From: Pseudopedobacter sp037968815
GTDB taxonomy: Bacteria > Bacteroidota > Bacteroidia > Sphingobacteriales > Sphingobacteriaceae
DNA length: 64,000 nucleotides
Reading direction: 5' to 3'
Assembly (NCBI GenBank): GCA_037968815.1
Contig: JBBKWF010000002.1
Coordinates: 1-64,000, forward strand
The first letter of the stretch is position 1. Each line of letters opens with the position of its first letter. Below the pieces are notes generated by a model. That model was given only the letters and a program-made list of their open reading frames with translations. It was not told the DNA's origin and ran no database searches. Shown here one piece after another: positions 44,537 through 53,030 of the stretch. Both the position numbers and the translations under genes were made by a program.

Positions 44537-44655
44537 TTGCGTTAGGGATTGTAGCGGTATCCTTTTTATTCGCTTTTTCAGTGGATAAAAAGATTTAGCG
44601 GAAAGCCCGCCCCCGTGTGCTGGGTTTGTGCAAAAGGGAAGGGAAACGCCCATAT
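44537..44655 (+). repeat. Repeat R1, copy A
   Basis: This lies in the 534-nt gap before rplM. It begins TTGCGTTAGGGATTGTAGCG, has CCTTTTTAT pairing with ATAAAAAG in the middle, then AGCGGAAAGCCCG, and ends ACGCCCATAT. Copy B is at 52840-52936 with the same order of blocks and a different hairpin. The short frame on the other strand (44462-44653) is a shadow of the repeat. Confidence 0.7.
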
Positions 44656-44780
44656 TATTACACCAAAACTTTGCAAGTTGCTACCTACCCAAAAAATGAT
44701 GCACTCGCCCTACCACTTAACATCTAATACTTAATCATTTAGTACATAAAGCTCTTTCTAAAAAAATCCACACCCAACAC

Positions 44781-44811
44781 TTTGATATATAAAAACATAG
44801 TTCTATCTTTG
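44781..44811 (+). promoter_or_regulatory. Promoter of the rplM-rpsI-rpsB-tsf operon
   Basis: TTTG (44781-44784), 19 nt, then TATCTTTG (44804-44811) followed by CA: a perfect match to the Bacteroidota vegetative promoter. The leader before rplM would be about 48 nt. Confidence 0.85.
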
Positions 44812-44865
44812 CAGTCCCTAAAAAATTAGGGGAAAACTATTTTTTATTAATTAAATACAACGCAA

Positions 44866-45309
44866 GTGAATACGTTAAGTTACAAAACTGTCTCTGCTAA
44901 TAAAAAGACCGTTGACAAACAATGGATTGTTGTTGACGCTCAGGGCGAGATTTTGGGGCGCTTGTCTTCTAACATCGCTAAGGTGATCAGAGGAAAAAAC
45001 AAGCCATCTTTTACCCCACACGTAGACTGCGGCGATAATGTAATCGTTATCAATGCAGACAAGATTAAATTGACAGGTGATAAAATGTCTGACAAAGTTT
45101 ATGTTAGATACACTGGCTACCCAGGTGGTCAGCGCTTCATTACTCCAAAAGAGTTGATGGCAAAGCACCCTACTCGTGTTATTGAGAAGGCTGTACGTGG
45201 TATGTTACCTAAAACTCGTTTAGGTAGAGCAATTTTCAAAAACTTGTATATCTATGCAGGTAATGAGCATCCACATGCCGCACAAAACCCTAAACAAGTT
45301 AAATTTTAA
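44866..45309 (+). CDS. rplM: 50S ribosomal protein uL13
   Basis: This is a 147-residue uL13 with typical blocks WIVVDAQGEILGRLSSNIAK, YTGYPGG and HPTRVIEKAVRGMLP. It is a primary binder of 23S rRNA. The only sensible start is GTG at 44866 (MNTLSYKTVSANKK), unusual for a highly expressed gene. No SD precedes it, unlike rpsI 3' of it. It is the first gene of a four-gene operon with rpsI 18 nt downstream. Confidence 0.95.
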   Translation: MNTLSYKTVSANKKTVDKQWIVVDAQGEILGRLSSNIAKVIRGKNKPSFTPHVDCGDNVIVINADKIKLTGDKMSDKVYVRYTGYPGGQRFITPKELMAKHPTRVIEKAVRGMLPKTRLGRAIFKNLYIYAGNEHPHAAQNPKQVKF

Positions 45310-45313
45310 ATTT

Positions 45314-45320
45314 AAAGGAG
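45314..45320 (+). promoter_or_regulatory. Shine-Dalgarno sequence of rpsI
   Basis: AAAGGAG lies 7 nt before the rpsI ATG, an ideal SD placement. Most genes in this window (bipA, thrA, secG, thrC) have A-rich leaders and no SD, so this one stands out. Confidence 0.75.
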
Positions 45321-45327
45321 AAAAGAA

Positions 45328-45714
45328 ATGTCAGTTACTAATACTTCTGGAAGAAGAAAAACTGCAGTTGCCCGTATCTATTTGAAAGAAGGCAACGGTA
45401 CCATAACCGTAAATGGTAAAGATCATACGGAATATTTCCCAACATTGCCTTTACAGTATGTTGTAAATCAAGCATTTATTGTTGCTGAAGTTACAGGTCA
45501 GTACGATGTTATAGTAAATGTTAAAGGTGGCGGTGTTACCGGACAAGCTGGTGCTGTTCGTTTAGCAATTGCTAAAGCTATTGTAGAATTAGACGCGATT
45601 AGGAAACCATCTCTTAGAGCTAAAGGTTTAATGACACGTGATAACCGTATGGTTGAGCGTAAGAAACCAGGTAGAGCTAAAGCTCGTAAGAAATTCCAAT
45701 TCAGTAAACGTTAA
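45328..45714 (+). CDS. rpsI: 30S ribosomal protein uS9
   Basis: The protein has 128 residues. Family blocks are GRRKTAVARIYLKEGNGTI, VKGGGVTGQAGAVRLAIAKA and the basic C-terminal tail KKPGRAKARKKFQFSKR, whose last residues reach the P-site tRNA anticodon loop. It follows rplM by 18 nt and precedes rpsB by 18 nt. An SD (AAAGGAG) precedes it. Confidence 0.96.
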   Translation: MSVTNTSGRRKTAVARIYLKEGNGTITVNGKDHTEYFPTLPLQYVVNQAFIVAEVTGQYDVIVNVKGGGVTGQAGAVRLAIAKAIVELDAIRKPSLRAKGLMTRDNRMVERKKPGRAKARKKFQFSKR

Positions 45715-45719
45715 TATTC

Positions 45720-45724
45720 GGAGG
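45720..45724 (+). promoter_or_regulatory. Shine-Dalgarno sequence of rpsB
   Basis: GGAGG lies 8 nt before the rpsB ATG. With the rpsI site it makes two consecutive genes of this operon SD-led, against the general trend of the phylum. Confidence 0.75.
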
Positions 45725-45732
45725 ACAAGACA

Positions 45733-46596
45733 ATGGCAAGAACAACTTATCAGGACTTATTGGATGCAGGTGTACATTTTGGTCACCTTACCCGCAAATG
45801 GAATCCGAAAATGGCGCAATATATCTTTATGGAGCGTAACGGAATCCACATTATCGACTTAAACAAAACTTTAACACGCGTTGAAGAAGCAGCTTCTGCT
45901 ATCAAACAAATTGTTAAATCTGGTCGTAAAGTATTATTTGTTTCTACTAAGAAACAAGCAAAAGACATCGTTGCAGAATACGCAAAATCTGTAAACATGC
46001 CTTTCGTAACCGAAAGATGGTTAGGTGGTATGTTAACCAACTTTGCTACTGTTAGAAAATCTATCAAGAAGATGACTAACATCGACAAAATGAGCAAAGA
46101 TGGTACTTACGATGTACTTTCTAAAAAAGAAAAATTAATGATTCAGCGTGAGCGTATCAAATTAGAAAGCCTTTTAGGAGGTATTGCTGATTTAAACCGT
46201 TTACCAGCTGCTTTATTTTTAATCGACGTTAAAAAGGAACATATTGCTGTTACTGAGGCTTTAAAGTTAAACATCCCTACTTTTGCAATGGTGGATACTA
46301 ACTCTGACCCATCTAACATCGATTTCCCTATCCCAGCTAACGATGATGCTACTAAATCTATCTCTTTAATCACAGGTATCATTATTGATGCGATTAACGA
46401 AGGTCTAGAAGAACGCAAGCAAGAGAAAGATGCTGAAAGCGATAAAGAAGCTGCTGCTGAAAAAGCAAAAGTTGACGCTCCAGTAGCTAAAGAAGAGAAA
46501 GCTCCTGCAGAAGCAGGAAAAAGAACTCGTAAAACTGCTGACGCTGGAACTCCAGTAGCTAAAGAAGCTACAACGGAAGAAGCAAAAGGAGAGTAA
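45733..46596 (+). CDS. rpsB: 30S ribosomal protein uS2
   Basis: The protein is 287 residues. Residues 1-230 are the conserved uS2 fold (DLLDAGVHFGHLTRKWNPKM, FVSTKKQAKDIV, ERWLGGMLTNFATVRKSI, NSDPSNIDFPIPANDDA). A low-complexity Ala/Lys/Glu tail of about 50 residues follows, a common Bacteroidota extension. uS2 joins late in 30S assembly and is needed for bS1 binding. A 108-bp palindromic element separates it from tsf. Confidence 0.96.
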   Translation: MARTTYQDLLDAGVHFGHLTRKWNPKMAQYIFMERNGIHIIDLNKTLTRVEEAASAIKQIVKSGRKVLFVSTKKQAKDIVAEYAKSVNMPFVTERWLGGMLTNFATVRKSIKKMTNIDKMSKDGTYDVLSKKEKLMIQRERIKLESLLGGIADLNRLPAALFLIDVKKEHIAVTEALKLNIPTFAMVDTNSDPSNIDFPIPANDDATKSISLITGIIIDAINEGLEERKQEKDAESDKEAAAEKAKVDAPVAKEEKAPAEAGKRTRKTADAGTPVAKEATTEEAKGE

Positions 46597-46704
46597 TCCC
46601 CCTCTGTCCCCTAAAGGGGATGCCGAAATGGCTCTGCTGTTTCAAAAAAGTATTAATATTATATTCACACCCAGCTCATCCCCCTAAAGGGGGAACGAGG
46701 GGGA
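46597..46704. repeat. Palindromic MITE-like element between rpsB and tsf
   Basis: Outer arms TCCCCCTC (46597) and GAGGGGGA (46697) enclose two small hairpins, TCCCC-TAAA-GGGGA (46607-46620) and TCCCCC-TAAA-GGGGGA (46679-46694). The middle 58 bp are unrelated. The element sits inside the operon and would be part of the mRNA between rpsB and tsf. Confidence 0.6.
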
Positions 46705-46717
46705 AAATTTTAATAAA

Positions 46718-47557
46718 ATGTCTACAGTACAAATTTCTGCAGCAGATGTAAACAAACTTCGTCAGCAAACTGGCGCAGGTATGATGGATTGCAAAAAAGC
46801 TTTAATTGAAGCTAATGGTGATTTTGAAGCTGCAATTGATTATTTACGTAAAAAAGGTGCTAAAGTAGCTGCTTCACGTTCAGACAGAGATTCTAACGAA
46901 GGTGTTGTGATTGCTAAAACCACTGCTGACGGTAAAAAAGGAATTATTGTTGAAGTAAACTGCGAAACTGATTTCGTAGCTAAAAATGCTGATTTTGTTG
47001 CTTTTGCTCAAGCAATTGCTGATAAAGCAGTTGAAGCTGGTGTTTCTTCTATCGAAGAATTAACTGCTTTAGAATTAGACGGTGCTAAAATTGCTGATTT
47101 AATTATTGACCAAACTGGTAAAATCGGAGAGAAAATTGGTGTTTCTAAATTTGAAACTATCTCTGCTGATAAAGTAGTTGGTTATATCCACGGAAATTAC
47201 CGTTTAGCTGTTTTGGTTGGTTTTAACCAAAATGGAGCTGGTTTAGACGAAGCTGGAAAAGATGTTGCAATGCAAATTGCTGCAATGAGCCCAGTTGGAG
47301 TTGATAAAGAAGATGTTGACAGCCGTGTTATCGAAAGAGAAATGGAAGTTGCTAAGGAGCAAATTAGAGCTGAAGGTAAGCCAGAAGCTATGATTGAAAA
47401 AATTGCTGCTGGTAAATTGAACAAATTCTACAAAGAGCAAACTTTATTAAACCAAGAGTTTGTTAAAGATTCTTCTAAAGATATCCGTAAATTCTTAGAT
47501 GAAACATCTAAAGGATTAACTGTTACAGCTTTCAAAAGAGTTGTTTTAGGAGCTTAG
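46718..47557 (+). CDS. tsf: Elongation factor Ts
   Basis: This 279-residue EF-Ts starts with the UBA-like domain (VNKLRQQTGAGMMDCKKALI), followed by the core with VEVNCETDFVAKN and the C-terminal MQIAAMSPVGVDKEDV region. EF-Ts recharges EF-Tu with GTP. It is the last gene of the rplM operon, followed by a strong terminator at 47617. No clear SD lies at optimal spacing; the GGGGG block upstream belongs to the palindromic element. Confidence 0.96.
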   Translation: MSTVQISAADVNKLRQQTGAGMMDCKKALIEANGDFEAAIDYLRKKGAKVAASRSDRDSNEGVVIAKTTADGKKGIIVEVNCETDFVAKNADFVAFAQAIADKAVEAGVSSIEELTALELDGAKIADLIIDQTGKIGEKIGVSKFETISADKVVGYIHGNYRLAVLVGFNQNGAGLDEAGKDVAMQIAAMSPVGVDKEDVDSRVIEREMEVAKEQIRAEGKPEAMIEKIAAGKLNKFYKEQTLLNQEFVKDSSKDIRKFLDETSKGLTVTAFKRVVLGA

Positions 47558-47616
47558 TTTTTTTAGAACCAAGATAAAAGATGCAAGAATAAAGATTACT
47601 TGCAGACTTAAATAAT

Positions 47617-47650
47617 AAAAAACCTCGTCTGAAAACAGACGAGGTTTTTT
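47617..47650 (+). terminator. Rho-independent terminator after tsf
   Basis: ACCTCGTCTG pairs with CAGACGAGGT around AAAA, with flanking A and T runs of five to six extending the stem. Confidence 0.92.
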
Positions 47651-47754
47651 TGTAAAGTTTGGTTTTTAAGTCGGTCTTTAAAAAAGATTGGCATCAGTTC
47701 TCTTTCACCCCCAATATAATAGTGCATTCAGCTTTACGCCTTCTACTTTCGGTC

Positions 47755-50067
47755 TTATTGAATAGGTAACGTAAAATAAAACGTAGAGCCTTTACCCATT
47801 TCACTATACACCCCTATTTTCCCTTGGTGTTTTCTGATAATCTCTGCCGCAATGTAGAGCCCAATTCCAAAACCTGGGAAAGTTTTTTCGTTTTTACCTT
47901 CTACTCTGAAAAATCTATCGAATATTTTAGCTTGATTATCTGTACTTATACCTATTCCAGCATCACTAACAGAAACTTTGAGGTTGTTTTTTTCCAACGT
48001 TAAACTCACAGCAACCTGTTTATTATCTGGTGAATATTTTACGGCATTGGTTAAAAAATTAATTAGAACCTGTCGGATATTCTCTTCATCGGCTATTACG
48101 TCAATTACATGATCAGCAGTGAAACTTATTTCATTCTGTGGATTCATATGCTGAATTTCAGAAATTACTTCATCCACCAAATTATTAACACTAAAAGAAC
48201 TTTTCTTAAGTTGCAAACCTCCAGTTTTTATCTTCGAAACGTCTAATAAATCAGCAACCAAGGTGGTTAAACTTTCTATTTGCTTATGTACAACTTTTAA
48301 AGAGTTTTTCAGAAAAGGATCCTCAGTATTCCGATACTTACTCTCTAACAATTGTATGTAGCCTTTAATAGAGGTAATTGGAGTTTTTAACTCATGGCTA
48401 GCCATACTTATAAAATAGTCTTTCTGTTCATCTAGTTCTTTAATATCATGTATATCGGTACTAGTACCTACCCACATGGTGATATTCCCTTTACTGTCTC
48501 TCAAAGCTTTTGCCCTGCTCAGTTGCCACCTATGTTCACCATCAGAACGTTTAAAACGATGTTCGAAAACAAAATTTTCACCGGTATTAATCGATGTCAT
48601 CCATGCGCTTATGTTTTCCTCACGATCATCTGGATGTACAATTTCCAACCACTTATTATCTTTTATAATGCTTTCGTTAAGCCCAGTGTAATTATAAACG
48701 GATTGGTTAAAATAATTAAGATATCCTTCTGCGTCACTAATCCAAACAAATTGAGGCATTTCATTCGCTAATAATCTAAATTTTTCCTCCCTATCTTTAA
48801 GCTCTTGTTCTGACTTTTTTTCATTTGTAATATCCCTAAGTATACCTGTCATCTTTATAGGTTCTCCATTTTTTTTATAAAAAACATCACCCTTTGCTTC
48901 GTACCAGTGCATCGAATTATCTTTTTCCCAAAATATTCTAGCTTGGTAATTTAATATTCCGGTTAGCATAGCCTTTTTGAAAGCATCATTTCTTACTGCT
49001 AAATCATCAGGATGTAGAAGTTTTAAAAAGTTTTGGTGGGAGATGGAGTCTTTTTTAGAATTATAACCAAAAATCTCTAAATAACGCCCAGAATAAGTAA
49101 CCTCCATGGTTTCTAAGTTTAAATCCCATGTCCCTAATTCACTGGCCTTAATAAATATATTTAGTTTTTTCTCGTTTTCCTCGATTAACTTTCTTGAAGT
49201 TACTTGATGCGTTACATCTGATGCAATGGCTACAATACTATTAACTTCACCATTATCATCTTTAACAGGTTCATAAACAAAGTTCAAATAAAATTCTTCT
49301 AGCTTTCCATCTCTAGGAAGAGTAACCAATCTTTCATTGGCTTCAAACTTATTTCCAGATCTATAAACCTCTTCAATAATTTGTTCCAACCCCTGTCCTT
49401 TAGCCTCTGGTAGTCCTTCAAAAATAGGCTTATTGAGTATATCTATTTCTTCTTTACCCCATAACTCCAGCATCAATCGGTTAGCTATTTCAACAATAAA
49501 ATTTTCGCCAATAAAAACACTCATCGCTACAGGCGCTTTCATAATATTGTCGTAATATCTTTTATTGGCTTTTTCTAATATAGCTCTGCTTTTTACATCA
49601 TCAGTAGTTTCAACAACGGTGGTAAAAATACCCGCAATTTTACCGTCCTCGTTAATGATTGGGCTATAACTGAACGTCCAGTAAATGTCTTCCATTTTTC
49701 CGTTTCGGTAAAAGGGAAGCAATTGATTCTCGCTCCAAGTTGCAATTCCTGTTGCAATTACCTGGTCCATCATGGGTTTAATAATATCCCAAATTTCTGG
49801 CCAGGCATCTTCGCCTTTTGCACCTAATATATATGGATGTTTGCCGTCATTCCCTAAACTCGGACGATATGCATCATTATAAAAACAGGTAAAATCATCA
49901 CCCCAAAAAACAAATTTTGCAAACTTAGAGTTTAAGATTATACTAAGAGTAGTCTTTAAACTTTGTGGCCAATTTCTAGGGTCACCCAAAGTAGTCTTTG
50001 ACCAGTCTTTCTCACGGATTAACCGACCCATTTCTCCCCCACTTGATAAAAAATTTAATCGGTTCAT
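47755..50067 (-). CDS. Multi-PAS sensor histidine kinase
   Basis: The 770-residue kinase has no signal peptide or membrane helix, so it is cytoplasmic. Four PAS-type domains cover roughly residues 10-160, 165-285, 290-410 and 415-540 (repeated blocks such as GILRDITNEKKSEQELKDRE and YLNYFNQSVYNYTGLNES). HisKA follows with the phosphorylated His in MASHELKTPITSIKGY near 550. HATPase has NFLTNAVKYSPD, SDAGIGIS and GFGIGLYIAAEIIRKHQG. No response regulator is adjacent, so it is an orphan kinase whose signal and partner are unknown. Confidence 0.92.
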   Translation of the reverse strand: MNRLNFLSSGGEMGRLIREKDWSKTTLGDPRNWPQSLKTTLSIILNSKFAKFVFWGDDFTCFYNDAYRPSLGNDGKHPYILGAKGEDAWPEIWDIIKPMMDQVIATGIATWSENQLLPFYRNGKMEDIYWTFSYSPIINEDGKIAGIFTTVVETTDDVKSRAILEKANKRYYDNIMKAPVAMSVFIGENFIVEIANRLMLELWGKEEIDILNKPIFEGLPEAKGQGLEQIIEEVYRSGNKFEANERLVTLPRDGKLEEFYLNFVYEPVKDDNGEVNSIVAIASDVTHQVTSRKLIEENEKKLNIFIKASELGTWDLNLETMEVTYSGRYLEIFGYNSKKDSISHQNFLKLLHPDDLAVRNDAFKKAMLTGILNYQARIFWEKDNSMHWYEAKGDVFYKKNGEPIKMTGILRDITNEKKSEQELKDREEKFRLLANEMPQFVWISDAEGYLNYFNQSVYNYTGLNESIIKDNKWLEIVHPDDREENISAWMTSINTGENFVFEHRFKRSDGEHRWQLSRAKALRDSKGNITMWVGTSTDIHDIKELDEQKDYFISMASHELKTPITSIKGYIQLLESKYRNTEDPFLKNSLKVVHKQIESLTTLVADLLDVSKIKTGGLQLKKSSFSVNNLVDEVISEIQHMNPQNEISFTADHVIDVIADEENIRQVLINFLTNAVKYSPDNKQVAVSLTLEKNNLKVSVSDAGIGISTDNQAKIFDRFFRVEGKNEKTFPGFGIGLYIAAEIIRKHQGKIGVYSEMGKGSTFYFTLPIQ

Positions 50068-50141
50068 ATATTGGGTTTTGGGTCAACAGTTTTGTTTAAC
50101 ATACAGTAGAATAAATTCGAGGAATAAATATCGTTTAAAAA

Positions 50142-50172
50142 TTTGCAATTAAAAATTGAAACCTTAGCTTTG
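50142..50172 (+). promoter_or_regulatory. Promoter of the threonine operon
   Basis: TTTG (50142-50145), 19 nt, then TAGCTTTG (50165-50172) match the Bacteroidota consensus exactly. The transcript would start about 12 nt before the leader-peptide ATG. Confidence 0.8.
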
Positions 50173-50190
50173 GCGTATAAAATTCAAAAA

Positions 50191-50241
50191 ATGACTTTGA
50201 CAAATACATACACTACAACAACCACTACGCTTTTAGCGTAA
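50191..50241 (+). CDS. thr operon leader peptide (attenuator)
   Basis: This 16-residue frame, MTLTNTYTTTTTTLLA, has nine threonine codons, six of them consecutive (50212-50229). It sits directly after the promoter and before a terminator placed ahead of thrA. This is the layout of ribosome-mediated attenuation as in the E. coli thr operon, where shortage of charged tRNA-Thr stalls the ribosome. No isoleucine codon occurs, so control should respond to threonine only. Six Thr codons use a mix of ACT, ACA, ACC and ACG. Confidence 0.88.
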   Translation: MTLTNTYTTTTTTLLA

Positions 50242-50242
50242 A

Positions 50243-50312
50243 GGAAGGTAGTTTATGGTTTTAAATTAGCATATTCAGCGCCTTCCGATAAAACGGGAGG
50301 CGTTTTTTTTTA
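50243..50312 (+). terminator. thr attenuator: antiterminator strand and terminator
   Basis: The terminator is CGCCTTCCG (50279-50287) pairing with CGGGAGGCG (50294-50302) around ATAAAA, then ten T. GGAAGG at 50243-50248, just after the leader stop, can pair with CCTTCC (50281-50286) and so block the terminator. A ribosome finishing the leader peptide would cover GGAAGG and allow termination; one stalled at the Thr codons would leave it free. A hairpin TACGC-TTTTA-GCGTA (50226-50240) overlaps the end of the leader frame. Confidence 0.85.
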
Positions 50313-50322
50313 ATATTTCAAA

Positions 50323-52773
50323 ATGAAAATTCTAAAATTCGGGGGGACATCCGTAGGTTCCGTAGAAGCTTTAAAAGCCTTAATGGCTGTTGTAAAATCT
50401 AATCTAGATCAAAAGGAGCAAATTGTTGTTGTGGTCTCTGCCATGGGCGGTGTTACCAATCAGTTACTGAAAATGGCGGAACATGCTATTGAAGGTAATG
50501 ATTTTTCTACAGCGCTAACCGCCTTAGAAAAAAGGCACTTCACAGTGGTAAAAGAGTTAGTTGATTTGCAACTGCAAAATCAAGTGATTACAAAACTTAA
50601 ATTATATTTTCAGGATTTAGAAGATATCTTAAATGGGGTTGCTGCTTTAAAAGAGTTGAGTCCAAAAACTAAAGATGCTGTTTTAAGTTATGGTGAAAAG
50701 AGCTCGGCTTTTATGATTAGCCGTATCCTTAGAACTATAAAACCAGAAACAGAGTTTTTAGATGCGACCAGTGTTATAAAAACTGACGATGCTTTTGGAA
50801 ACGCGAAAATCGATTTTAGCCAAACCAACCATCTTATTCAAGGTTTTTTTGAGCAACAAAGTAACAACTTAGTAGTGGTTACTGGGTTTATTGCCAGCAA
50901 TAACCTTAACCAAGTAACTACTTTGGGTCGTGGCGGAAGCGATTATACCGCCGCTGTTATTGGTGCTGCTTTAAATGTGAAGCAAATTGAAATATGGACA
51001 GATGTTAACGGAATGATGACTGCTGATCCACGCAGAGTAAAGAAAGCTTTTTCAATGGAAGAACTTTCTTATACCGAAGCAATGGAGCTTTCATTTTTTG
51101 GAGCAAAGGTGATTTATCCACCAACAATGATTCCTGCCTTTCTAAAAATGATTCCGATTGTTATTAAAAATACTTTTGAGCCAGATTTCGAAGGTACTTT
51201 TATCAGACATGATTTAAAACCTTCGCAAACTATCATTAGAGGAATTTCTTCTGTCGATCATATCAGCATTATCAATATTCAAGGAAGTGGAATGGTAGGC
51301 AAGACTGGCTTTAGCGGTCGTTTATTTTCTTTGCTTTCAAGGGAACAGGTGAATATCATTTTAATTACCCAGTCATCTTCAGAGCATTCCATTACTTTTG
51401 CAGTTAATCCGGATGATGCTTTAAAAGCTAAAAAACTAATTGAAAACGAGTTTGAATTAGAATTATTAGCCGGAAAATTGGAGCCTGTAAAAATCGAAGC
51501 TAATCTTTCTGTTTTGGCTATCGTTGGTGAAAACATGAAAAAAACTACCGGTATTTCCGGGAAGCTATTCAATGCTTTAGGTCGTAACGGTGTTAATGTA
51601 GTTGCCATTGCACAGGGCTCATCAGAGTTTAACATTTCTGTGATTATTCCTAATGATGATTTATCAAAAGCTTTAAATGCAGTACATGATGCCTTCTTCG
51701 CTGAGCTACAAAAAACCTTAAATGTGTTTGTGGTAGGTGTAGGAAATATAAGTAAAGAACTTTTAAGTCAGATTAATGCGCACAAGGAATTTTTAGCAAA
51801 AAATAACCTTATCAATATCCAAGTTTTAGGCTTAATCAACACCCGAAAAATGTTGATTAATACTGATGGTATTAGTTTAGATAACTACCAAGAAGCATTA
51901 GATAATGCCGATGAAGAAGCAGATTTAGAGAAATTTGTGGCTAAAATGAAAGCACTAAACTTACCTAACTGTGTGTTTATTGACAATACTGCAAGCCCTA
52001 TTCCTTCTAAGTATTATAAAGAGGTTTTTGAAGCCAGTATTTCTGTAGTTACTTGTAATAAAATTGCCAATTCGGGTAAATACGCTGCTTTTGCAGAACT
52101 AAAAGAAACAGCTCAAAAGCATGGTGTAGATTTTTACTACGAAACAAATGTTGGAGCAGGTTTACCGATAATTAAAACATTGAATGATTTAATTATAAGT
52201 GGAGACAAGGTTTCTAAAATTGAAGCTATCTTATCCGGAACCATCTCTTTCATCTTTAATAACTTTAAAGGAGATGCTAATTTCCATGATGTGGTTAAAA
52301 TGGCACAAGAGAAAGGATTTACAGAACCCGATCCACGTGATGATTTAGGGGGAGTAGATTTTATGCGTAAAATGTTGATTTTAGCTCGTAATTCAGGTTT
52401 TGAGATTGAAGCGGAAGACGTTACATTAGGCCCAATAATTCCAGAAAGTTGTTCAAAAGCTCCTACTGTTGCAGATTTTTACCAAGAATTAAAAAATGAG
52501 AACGCTTATTTTGAGCAGGTGAAAAATGATGCAGCAAAAGCAGGAAAAGTATTGCGTTATATCGGAAAGTTAGAGAACGGTAAAGTGGAAATTGGCATGC
52601 AAGCAGTTGGTGCAGATCATCCTTTTTATAGTTTATCTGGCAGTGATAATATTATTGCATTCACCACAGAAAGATATAATGAAACTCAAATGGTTGTAAA
52701 AGGCCCAGGCGCAGGTGCGGCTGTTACAGCCGCAGGAGTTTTCTCTGACTTAGTAAAAGTTGGAGCGAAGTAA
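50323..52773 (+). CDS. thrA: Bifunctional aspartate kinase / homoserine dehydrogenase I
   Basis: The fused enzyme is 816 residues. The kinase part begins KILKFGGTSVGSVEALK and includes VTTLGRGGSDYTAAVIGAAL. ACT regulatory domains lie around 310-460 (SSSEHSITFAVN, GSSEFNISVII). The dehydrogenase begins FVVGVGNISKELL near 470 and has the substrate region NVGAGLPIIKTLNDLI and GTISFIFNNF. It catalyses the first and third steps of threonine and methionine synthesis. Feedback by threonine through the ACT domains is known for the family, and expression here is also under the attenuator. Confidence 0.96.
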   Translation: MKILKFGGTSVGSVEALKALMAVVKSNLDQKEQIVVVVSAMGGVTNQLLKMAEHAIEGNDFSTALTALEKRHFTVVKELVDLQLQNQVITKLKLYFQDLEDILNGVAALKELSPKTKDAVLSYGEKSSAFMISRILRTIKPETEFLDATSVIKTDDAFGNAKIDFSQTNHLIQGFFEQQSNNLVVVTGFIASNNLNQVTTLGRGGSDYTAAVIGAALNVKQIEIWTDVNGMMTADPRRVKKAFSMEELSYTEAMELSFFGAKVIYPPTMIPAFLKMIPIVIKNTFEPDFEGTFIRHDLKPSQTIIRGISSVDHISIINIQGSGMVGKTGFSGRLFSLLSREQVNIILITQSSSEHSITFAVNPDDALKAKKLIENEFELELLAGKLEPVKIEANLSVLAIVGENMKKTTGISGKLFNALGRNGVNVVAIAQGSSEFNISVIIPNDDLSKALNAVHDAFFAELQKTLNVFVVGVGNISKELLSQINAHKEFLAKNNLINIQVLGLINTRKMLINTDGISLDNYQEALDNADEEADLEKFVAKMKALNLPNCVFIDNTASPIPSKYYKEVFEASISVVTCNKIANSGKYAAFAELKETAQKHGVDFYYETNVGAGLPIIKTLNDLIISGDKVSKIEAILSGTISFIFNNFKGDANFHDVVKMAQEKGFTEPDPRDDLGGVDFMRKMLILARNSGFEIEAEDVTLGPIIPESCSKAPTVADFYQELKNENAYFEQVKNDAAKAGKVLRYIGKLENGKVEIGMQAVGADHPFYSLSGSDNIIAFTTERYNETQMVVKGPGAGAAVTAAGVFSDLVKVGAK

Positions 52774-52839
52774 ATAAGCTTAAAGTAAAAAGTTCAAAGT
52801 AGAAAGTTTTACAAGTAGCATTATTAAACAATATAGGTT

Positions 52840-52936
52840 TTGCGTTAGGGATTGAAGTGGCATCCTTTTTTTGCACTTGTCGTTTGTGCAAGTGGCAAAA
52901 AAAGATATAACGTAAAGCCCGTTAAAACGCCCAAAT
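52840..52936 (+). repeat. Repeat R1, copy B
   Basis: Same orientation and block order as copy A (44537-44655): TTGCGTTAGGGATTGAAGTG, CATCC, a T-rich hairpin arm, AAAAAGAT, AACGTAAAGCCCG, and ACGCCCAAAT at the end. The central hairpin differs in sequence (CACTTG with CAAGTG) but its position is conserved. It sits between thrA and thrB within the operon. Confidence 0.7.
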
Positions 52937-53030
52937 CTTAATTAAAGATGAAGATGGTTAATTTTAAAACCCAAACAATCCACAAAATAACAATACCTTC
53001 TCCTTCGGGGAAGGATTTAGGATGAGGCTA

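Noticed and set aside
44462..44653. 63-residue ORF on the minus strand
   Set aside because: It lies inside repeat R1; the other copy of the repeat does not keep the frame.
50226..50240. Hairpin TACGC-TTTTA-GCGTA as a second terminator
   Set aside because: It overlaps the leader peptide codons and has no T tract; a pause or competing hairpin is more likely.
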